Assembly (NCBI GenBank): GCA_015179045.1
Contig: WHUZ01000089.1
Location: forward strand, 62,001-126,000
Length of the DNA stretch: 64,000 nt
Source: Kalaharituber pfeilii
Taxonomy: Eukaryota > Ascomycota > Pezizomycetes > Pezizales > Pezizaceae
Direction of reading: 5' to 3'
Part shown: piece by piece, positions 56,801 through 64,000 of the stretch
How the letters are laid out: each line of letters begins with the position of its first letter
Numbering within the stretch: the stretch's first letter is position 1
Program-made: the position numbers and the translations under genes
Notes under the pieces: model-generated
Database searches by the model: none
What the model was told of the DNA's origin: nothing
Seen by the model: the letters and a program-made list of their open reading frames with translations, nothing else

Positions 56801-58227
56801 CTTGGGTGTCTGCGTCGAGGTTGCTGGTGACGCTGGCACGCGCGCGCTTACTCTGTCGACCTTTTGCTGCGGGAGCAGGGTTTAGGAAGGGTGCTGCGTT
56901 ATCAAAGTCTGCGGCGTCAAAGATGGATGTGGCGCCGAGGGCGGCGCTCGTGCGTTTCCGTCCGCGGGGCGCTCCTCGGGAGGTAAGAGGGGGAGGTGAG
57001 TCCGCATTGGACTCAAGCTCGGAGTAGTCTTCGCCGCCCCTGCCGCCCCTGCCGCCGCGCCGGCGCGTGGAGATGGGCATGGCAGTGGGCTTTTTTGCGC
57101 GGGAGTTGGCCCGCTTAGAGGGGCCCTTTGCTACGGTGAGGGATTCGGCTGCGGAGAAGTCAGACTCGACGGCATTCCCGGCGCGGGAGTCGGCGGAGGC
57201 GGAGCGCACGCCGCGGGCGTCGCGGGCGTCGCGGGTCGAGGTGACCGAGGCGCGGGGCTGGCGAGGCTTTTTCCAAGTGAAGAACTTGCAGTCCGATTGA
57301 CGGCGCCTGTGTTCTTCACTGTTGTCTGCTGTTAGCGGGAGTGTGCGAGGGGTACGGGGCGCGGGTGATCGTACAATGGGTCATCCTCGGCTTCCCACCC
57401 GTCGAGCCCAAGCTCGCAGTATGCGCACTGCACAAAGTCGTCCGAGTCCTGCGTGGGCGCATAGTGGAATCCTGCGGCCGCCAACTATATGTAACCAAGG
57501 ACGCCATGTAAATCAGCTCAATGCAGCCATTCCCCCAGGGCGAGTGCTGCTCTGCCCAGCTTTCCACACACATACGCAGACACACGCAGCAACTCATACC
57601 TTGTCCACCTTTGGCATCCAGCCCTTCTTCTTCTCATGCGGCCACCAGCTCCCAAAGGTCATTCTACGAGCTTCGTACATTGGGATCCCCTGGGGGTCGT
57701 CGATGGCTGCCTTTGAGTTGCTGCGGAGGCGGACGGCGGTCGCGTGAATGACGGCCCAGCCGCAGTGCGCGCTGTGCTTGGCGTGCTCGATTGCGGGGAC
57801 GTCATCTGGTTCCCAGCCATCGAGGGACTTTTTGCAGAGGTAGCAGGAGGCGTTATCTGGGGACTTTGAGCTGGGGGCGAAATAGAAGCCGGCTTTGGCG
57901 AGCTGTGGAGGTGCGGTTTAGCTTTCGCAGGTCATGTATGGTAAGGGGGTAAGAGGGTAAACAAAGGTGTAACATATGAAGCGTGAGAGACACGGAATTG
58001 AAGAAGATGATGATGATGATGCATAGGGGGCTGCTGCTGGGTCGGTAACACACCTTCTCAACGGACGGGCTCTTGTGCGGCCATATGAACGGCGGCGCGG
58101 GGGCGGTCTTTCCGTTGATGTTCGATGCGCGGCGTCGCGGGTGTGCGCGGGTGAAGGATGCGAGGCGGTACTCGTAGATGTTCATGGGCTCGGACGGACC
58201 CGAGCCCACGGCCTTAGCGGTGGCCAT
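53822..58227 (-). CDS. BIR1: BIR-domain chromosomal passenger protein (Bir1/survivin family)
   Basis: Bir1/Cut17 recruits Aurora/Ipl1 and INCENP to centromeres. Exons 58227-58054, 57902-57600, 57484-57375 and 57318-53822 (introns 151, 115 and 56 nt). First BIR: YEYRLASFTRAHP to CYLCKKSLDGWEPDD and EHAKHSAHCGW. Second BIR: ARRMTFGSWWP to CAYCELGLDGWEAEDDP joined by splicing to FEEHRRRQSDCKFF. A very long acidic/basic disordered middle follows, with a Glu tract coded at about 54886-54927. The C-terminus LTPEEQGMTVQEWVRR to EGRRAVRAIEGI is the conserved fungal Bir1 tail. Two one-base breaks interrupt the last exon: at 56727-56729 (GPASV to GLGVGRAAAKAFGNY) and at 53992-54007 (before EELLTPEEQ). 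One extra G (coding strand) at each closes a 1361-aa frame exactly. That is longer than most Bir1 proteins, mainly through the disordered region. Confidence 0.93.
54886..54927. repeat. CTC trinucleotide array inside BIR1
   Basis: About 12-14 CTC/CTT units on the plus strand code for an uninterrupted glutamate tract in Bir1 (minus strand). Such arrays vary in length between strains. Confidence 0.85.
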
Positions 58228-58599
58228 GACTGCTGGCAAAAGGCGGGCGGAAGGGCCGTTACGGGTGACACTTCTCCTGTGTGACGATGTGCTGAGTGAA
58301 TATAGACGTATGTGCTGGATCAGTGTTGTTGTGTGTGTGTACTACGTTGCGATTCGCGGATGCAGTACGGGCCTGCGTGCGTGTGTGTTTTTGCGTTGTT
58401 ATTTGTTTGTTCTGGCAGCTGGCAACAACCGTGGGGGCATGCCGGATGCCGAATTATAAGGCATGGGGCGGGGGGGGGGGGGGGGGGGATATGCAACACA
58501 CAGCGCTGAGCGCAGCGTAAAGGTAATGTTTTGTGGATCGGAAAAGAACGTGCCTCTTTTGCGAAATTTCTGTTGAGCGTAACTTTTACCTGCGTCGCT

Positions 58600-58642
<43 letters not shown>

Positions 58643-59081
58643 CTTTTTTTTTTTTTTTTGCGTTGTCGCGTCGTTGTGGCTGCAGCAACGCAACCAGTGA
58701 GAAGGCACAAAAAAAAGAAAGAATGGCTTTGTTTTGTTTGGCTCTGCTTCCTCATTCCGACCTCATCTTATCTAACCTCATCTCATCTTATCTTATCGCA
58801 TCTGAATAAATCCCGCGGTGCGTCCCGCAGCCCCTCGCCGCCACCAGCTACCACCTCGCACTCCACAGTCTCGGGTCCCCCGCCCCCAGGCACCGCCCTT
58901 GCCTCCGCAGCCCCGCGCCCCCACACTCCCCCACCAGAACCCCTCGGTGCGGCAATGCTCCGTCACCATCCAGTGTGTCTCCCCCCCCCGCCGACATTCC
59001 CCGTCCTTCCGTGCTTCCCCCCACGCCTCGCATCCAATGCTGACTGGCGTTATGCCCTTCTTCATTACGTAGCTCCCTCTC
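58228..59081. promoter_or_regulatory. Divergent BIR1/TAM41 intergenic region with long homopolymers
   Basis: Contains G19 at 58470-58488 and a T tract at 58603-58659 broken by one C. Long T tracts commonly mark nucleosome-free fungal promoters. A C9 run at 58981-58989 lies just after a candidate ATG at 58955 whose frame (MLRHHPVCLPPP) could be a mitochondrial presequence for TAM41. Tandem CATCTTATC/ATCTCATC sequence at 58765-58800. Confidence 0.55.
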
Positions 59082-60598
59082 TTGCGCACTCGCATTTCCA
59101 CAGCTACATCCGGATCCACATCCATCCGACCGCTCCATCCGCATGGTCGCCAGCGAATACCGGCTTCCCGATTACTCCCATATGCTCGCTTCCCTACGAT
59201 ACCCTCCTACCCCTGTGACCTCCGCCGCTCCTTCATAGCGTCCCCGTCATGTTCAAACTCTCCTCAACCCACGCCCCCGTCCTTCCCACCTCCCACCGAC
59301 TACGAGCCCTCCTGGGCTACCACCGCCCCCTCTGACATCCCCAATGACTTTGGCCTCAACCAATACATCCCCGTCGATGCGGCGCTCAAGGAGCACCTTC
59401 GCGCCATCCTGTGGCAATTCCGCGCTCCCGTGCGCTACGCCTTCGCTTACGGCTCTGGCGTCTTCTCCCAAGGGGCTGGCACCCAGACCAGCACTCAAAA
59501 GCCCATGATCGACCTCATCTTTGGCGTCACATACACACAGCACTGGCACAGTATTAACTTGACGCAGAACCCGCACCATTACTCATTTCTGCGCTTATTG
59601 GGAAGCAGGGTTGTTAGTAGGGTGCAGGATGATTGGGGAGCCGGAGTGTATTTCAATCCCTTCGTCGAGATTAATGGCACTGTATTTCCTCCCCTGGCCC
59701 CTTCTTTTCAACTCCCACTCCCCTATGAACTGACCTCCCCCGCTGACTACACCAGCTCATCAAATACGGTGTCGTCAAAATCGAAACACTCCTCCGTGAC
59801 CTCTCCACATGGGATACTCTCTACCTCGCTGGACGCCTTCACAAACCTGTCAAAATCCTCCGCGATGACCCTCGCGTCAGGTACGCAAACCAACTGAACC
59901 TTCTTGCTGCCGTGCGAACAGCACTCCTGCTGCTTCCCGAAACATTCACAGAGGAGCAATTATATGCGACGATTGCATCATTGTCGTACACTGGAGATCC
60001 CCGCATGCACCTGTTCACAGAGAACCCAAACAAGGTGTCCAACATCGTCGCGAACCAGCTTCCCAATTTCCGCCGCTTGTACTCCCCGCTCATCGATGTG
60101 CTTCCAAACATCAACTATGTCTCCTCGTGTTCCGAGGGTGCACCCCCCCAAGACACATGGCTGGTTCAAGACATGTCGCTCGTCCCTCGCGCAAACATGC
60201 TCCGTCGGCTCCCAGGGGGCCTAAGGGACAAAGTTTACTTTGCATATCAGGCGCGGTACAAGATTCCCGGGGGGGAGTTCCAGAGATTAGTCGGGGTGAG
60301 AGACGACGAGGAGAGGCTAGCGCGGAGGACGGCAGGGGATTGGGAGAGGAGGATCATGAAAGATGATGATGCCGAGAGGGTGAAGATGAGGAAAAGAGGG
60401 ACGGAGGGGGTGGGTGCCGATGGGGCTGGAATAGCGGAAGGGGGACTGGGAATGGAGGTGAGAAAGGCGATTAGGAAGACGGTGATGGAGGCGAGTGTGG
60501 GGCAGAGCTTGAAGGGGGTGCTGACGGCGGGGCCGGGGAGGAGTTGGAGGTACCTGGGAGAGAAGGTGGGTAAGTGGAGGGATGCGAAGAGCGGGTGA
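59082..60598 (+). CDS. TAM41: Mitochondrial CDP-diacylglycerol synthase Tam41
   Basis: Tam41 makes CDP-DAG in the inner mitochondrial membrane for cardiolipin and is needed for TIM23 maintenance. Two conserved exons: up to 59681 and 59756-60598 (intron 74 nt, GTATTT ... branch GCTGACT, ACCAG), joining VEINGT to LIKYGVVKIETLLRDL. Motifs: DFGLNQYIPVD, LWQFRAPVRYAFAYGSGVF (nucleotidyltransferase Gly-Ser loop), MIDLIFGV, HWHSINLTQNPHHYS, YFNPFVEI, RYANQLNLLAAVRTALLLLP, LYSPLIDVL and a C-terminal RKAIRKTVMEASVGQSLKGVLTAGPGRSWRYL. The frame has a stop at 59070 and no in-frame ATG before the conserved block. The true start must therefore come from an upstream exon or a shifted frame (see ATG 58955), and the start coordinate given is only the open-frame limit. 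Confidence 0.92.
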
Positions 60599-62328
60599 GG
60601 GGAGGGAAGACAGGCCTTTAGAGTAATACAACGGCTATTTGAATACCAAGACCTCCCCCCCCGCACCCCGTTTCTGCCATCCTACCATGCTGTCATTTTT
60701 CCCCTTTCTACGTACTTTTTTTCTTTTTACGTTTCGAACTCGAGGCGTTTGAGTTTTTTTTTTGGAACTTGCTTTTCTTTTCTCTCCCTTTTTCTTCTTC
60801 TTCTTCTTTTTTTCCTGGAGTTAGCGGAGGTGGGTTTGGTTGGGGGATGGGGCGAATTTTATTTATTTATTTATTCATTGTGTTTTTTACTTTAATTTTC
60901 TTTAAATGTATTTTATTTTTTTCATTGGATGCGGTATGCCACGCCATGATTACGATATGGTATGATATGATATAGACCTTATATACGCGCAGGCGCGGAA
61001 TTTATAGATAAAAGTTATAGATGGGGTGGGGTGGGGTGGTAGGAGGGGGAGCGCGAGTTGCACGTTACCCTGAATTAAAGGCAATGTACTGGAGCTCATA
61101 TTGAGGAAAAACCAAAAAAAAAAAAAGAAAGAAAAAGAAAAAGAAAAAGTCCCAGAAAACAAAACATACATATATCATTACCACCACCACTACCACCACC
61201 ACCACATATTACATAATATTACACAGTACCTTTTTCATCATCATTTCAAAAACCTACTACTTAAAAACCACTACATACAAAAGCGCAAAAAAAAAAAATA
61301 AAAATAAAAATAAAAAAAAAAAAAAAAATTTAGAAATTCTCTGTCACACACACACACTCTCTCTCTCCCGCCGCCTATGATGCCCATGGCCCCCCCCACC
61401 CCACACACACCCCAACAACATACGAAAATTTGCTTGTTTCTGCATCCATGCAAACAAGTTACACGCCATGCTAATATACTGTATGTAATTCAGAAACACT
61501 ATCGCCGCTTTTGCCGCGGGAGAAGGGAAAAAAAAAAAAACACAACGACCGACCGGGGGTTTCCGGAAATGGTATTTGGTTATATCGCCATTTACTGTGC
61601 TGCTAAATTTGGATCTTAGCTTATGCTGGTATCATCCGTCCGCTTGAAACAAAAAAAAAAAAAAAAAAGAATGTGAGAGGAGCTAATCAATGTCCATCCT
61701 ACAGATCACAGTTAAGCTGTTCTAGCAATCCTTACCATCACCGTTCCCAGTCCCGCCTAGCTGTCTTATTCCTCAATTTTCAACCTATAGTCCTGTCCTC
61801 GATCCCCGCCTTGTGCACACCTCACCTCTAGAACACCAGATGTCTCCACTCCGTCAATCTTGCAGCCCACATTCGCCCTAGATATAAAATTACAAACCTT
61901 TCATGAGCACAGTGACATTCAACTCTCCCACCCATCCAAAACCAGCCGCCGGCAAGCACGACCCTGAGTCGTAGACTTTTCGCAAAATCCACCCATAATC
62001 ACCCGTTTCAGCTTTACTCGCCAGATCAGGTTAGATTTTGTAGCATATATAGAAATGGATACAAGTTTCGGAGGAAGCTATGATATAAGGCTTTTACACC
62101 CCCTCGAGATGAAACGAGTGGGCTGCTTGCGTTTGTAAACGTTTCAACCAAAATTGGCACTACCGATTGCCTGCAGTTTACCGTGTGTCAAATCGACTAC
62201 TTCTCGGGCAATTCGCGGGAAGGTTATAAACAGTTCCATTAAACTGTGATTTGATGACAATTCTTGTCAAGTCTTGTAATGAGAGAAACAAAAAAAAAAT
62301 TAATAAATAAAACAAAAACTCTTGCTTA
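60599..62328. other. Intergenic, simple-sequence rich; G-quadruplex-type motif
   Basis: T-rich (60715-60810), ATTT repeats (60860-60880), a G-rich motif at 61021-61050 (GATGGGGTGGGGTGGGGTGG with AGGAGGGGG after it) that could form a quadruplex, A-rich runs at 61110-61150 and 61288-61328, and CAC/ACC repeats at 61180-61205. No gene seen. Confidence 0.45.
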
Positions 62329-63077
62329 TTATATACACCAAGTGAATCCATTTCTCTCGCCATGCTCCAGTGGCTGCGAGTGATGATAGATGTTAAATAG
62401 AAAACCTATTTTGGGATTCCGAAAGACTTGCTTGGGCATATGTATGCAGACTAGCGCATCCCCCACAAAGAGCTTATCTTCCGTGGCGTCGCCCCCTGCC
62501 CAGGCGGTAGCGCTGCAGCAATAAAGTGTTATCACGAGAATTAGAATATTGACTTTCTATGCAGTTCCAGCAAACATATATCTAGCAAGAGTTGTTTTGG
62601 CACCTGTATCATATCTGTATTTTTCGGTGGTCCGATCCATGTTGGGCATGCCAAGAAATCAGGGGTATGATAGTGGTGTGCTGGCAATATTGGGAGGTGC
62701 CTGAAAAGTTCCTCCAATACAAAACACAGCGCTTTCGATCTATAGGTTTCACTGGAGGGGGTTGTGGTTGAAAAACCCTTTCCAAACGCTCGTCCTGTCG
62801 AAGTGGTTGTCGCGGTCGATACAACTTTATCGAAGTCAGCTATCACGGCCCTTTCATGCGTTAAACTGTGTACAGTACTTACCACCGCTGCCCCTCCTAG
62901 CAGCGTGCAAACTTGCCAAACCAGCACCCTGGTCGAAGATTTCGTCTCCCCATGAATCTTTTCCTTTTTCACACTGAGATTCCCATGATTTTTTTCGATT
63001 TTCGCTCCTAATTCCCCAAAGCCTTCTGCAAGTTGGCCGATACTCCTGTTCACATCTATTTTGAAATCCCCGAAGCT
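62329..63077 (-). CDS. Doubtful two-exon hypothetical gene
   Basis: After an acceptor-like CTCGGCAG the minus strand opens at 63077 (SFGDFKIDVNRSIGQLAEGF) and stays open to 62541. It has a helical, charged start and a hydrophobic stretch (VLVWQVCTLLGGAAVVSTV). A second open segment begins at about 62519 after TTGCTGCAG (ATAWAGGDATEDKLFVGDAL) and ends at 62329. The donor linking them is unclear and no start exon is identified. I recognise no domain. It could be one genuine gene with more exons upstream, or chance frames. Confidence 0.3.
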
Positions 63078-64000
63078 CTGCCGAGAATCAGAAAGCAGTT
63101 TGAATCCATTACTTTATGAATCAAGTAGTACCATCGTCAAGGCCGCAACGCGGTAATCTAGCTTATTGACATGATGCCACTGTTACAACCGTTCTCTGTG
63201 GCGCATTCCAGTCCTGTGGTACATATGGACCCACTGTCCTTTTGCCTTAGGCCCGTGATCAGAGGCCATCAACGCTCTGCGTCGAAGTCGTGATTATCGG
63301 AATCCAAGGAGAGGCCGCTGCACTGGAAACGCTGCAGGGTACTGATATAGTGACAGGAACTCGGGCGAAACCCACTAAGGGCAGAAGCACGGAGCATATT
63401 TTGCTTTATCCAGCAGTCAATTATTTAAAGGATTTTGTTGGCTGTGCGCTGTTGCCCCCTCAAGTGTCGGAAAGAAGGGAATGGCTAAGTTAGCATAACT
63501 CGCCGGGGCTCGTACTTTAACATTTCTTGCATGCCAAGACTACCTTCCCTACTACTGTAGTAAAACTTGACTTTCAGTAAGCTTAATTCAACTTCATGCT
63601 TATTCAACCCTGCTACGAACACAATAGATTTACTAGTCGGCCCTAGAGCTGTATGTATGTATGTTCGCTCAGATTCCCAGTTCGGCAAAAGAAAAGCAAA
63701 AAAAATCGACGAGATTTGAGACAAGATTTCCAGGAAAGGAAAGGTTGAGGAAAAATTTGAGAAAATGACAGACATCATCAAAGATCGTCAAATATACCTT
63801 CAGGATCCAGCAAAATCTCAGGAAGACCCTGCCGCAAGATATGGCTACATCGTGGGATACTAAAAGAGCACGTAGAAAGGCAGACTCATCTCCAGCTTAA
63901 AGGGCCCTGTATGGGCTTATAGATTTTACCAATTTTTTGGACTGCTATGCAAGTGAACGGCATGCAGTAGAAACCTGACGAGATATTCGGACCTTCCTTC
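63078..64000. other. Right edge, no supported gene
   Basis: A 32-codon plus-strand frame from ATG 63765 (MTDIIKDRQIY) could be a first exon of a gene continuing beyond the window, but nothing else supports it. The plus frame at 63290-63493 lacks features. I see no RNA gene here. Confidence 0.3.

Noticed and set aside
1..64000. CRISPR arrays, bacterial operons, rRNA or tRNA genes
   Set aside because: The window is intron-containing fungal DNA. The tandem repeats seen are microsatellites or minisatellites without regular spacers, and I found no sequence with a convincing tRNA A-box/B-box pair or rRNA core.

Overview
This window reads as chromosomal DNA of a filamentous ascomycete. Genes are broken by short GT-AG introns (about 48-150 nt) with CTAAC/CTGAC-like branch sites. 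Several products belong to fungal families: a SUN-family (GH132) wall protein, an ArAE_2 transporter, a two-BIR Bir1, an EXO5 and a Syp1 muniscin. Gene density is low (about 10 credible protein genes in 64 kb), with many small inverted-repeat elements between genes. A TE-rich Pezizomycete (truffle/morel-like) genome would fit, but that placement is inference.

Layout: a 3' gene fragment (1-620), a dispersed repeat (1.2-1.5 kb) and a peptide-repeat gene (2.9-4.1 kb). Next come PRP3 (-) and RPA190 (+) sharing a 344-bp divergent promoter (4.8-12.4 kb). A mariner-type MITE (13.1-13.7 kb), a multipass membrane protein (-), a pogo-like element with a second MITE nested inside (15.7-16.4 kb) and EXO5 (-) follow. 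A Fus1-like SH3 membrane protein (21.4-23.0 kb), SYP1 (27.5-30.5 kb, -) and a SUN-family GPI protein (34.2-35.8 kb, -) come after that. The 36-41 kb stretch is AT-rich transposon graveyard, including a 1.75-kb element with long terminal inverted repeats. An aromatic-acid-exporter-like transporter spans 42.2-47.3 kb. A 5'-truncated LINE with a 14-bp target-site duplication sits at 49.9-51.2 kb. BIR1 (-, 53.8-58.2 kb) and TAM41 (+, 59.1-60.6 kb) are divergent. A doubtful two-exon gene lies at 62.3-63.1 kb.

The identified genes are mostly core cell machinery: splicing (Prp3), rRNA transcription (Rpa190), mitochondrial DNA repair (Exo5), endocytosis and septin organisation (Syp1), cell wall (SUN), chromosomal passenger complex (Bir1) and cardiolipin synthesis (Tam41). 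They do not form an obvious pathway cluster. I found no convincing new multi-gene system. The least explained gene is the peptide-repeat protein at 2.9-4.1 kb. A second cross-cutting observation is that five reading-frame breaks in four otherwise intact genes, plus one in the LINE, are each repaired by one extra G or C in a G/C run. This points to systematic base loss in the assembly rather than to pseudogenes.
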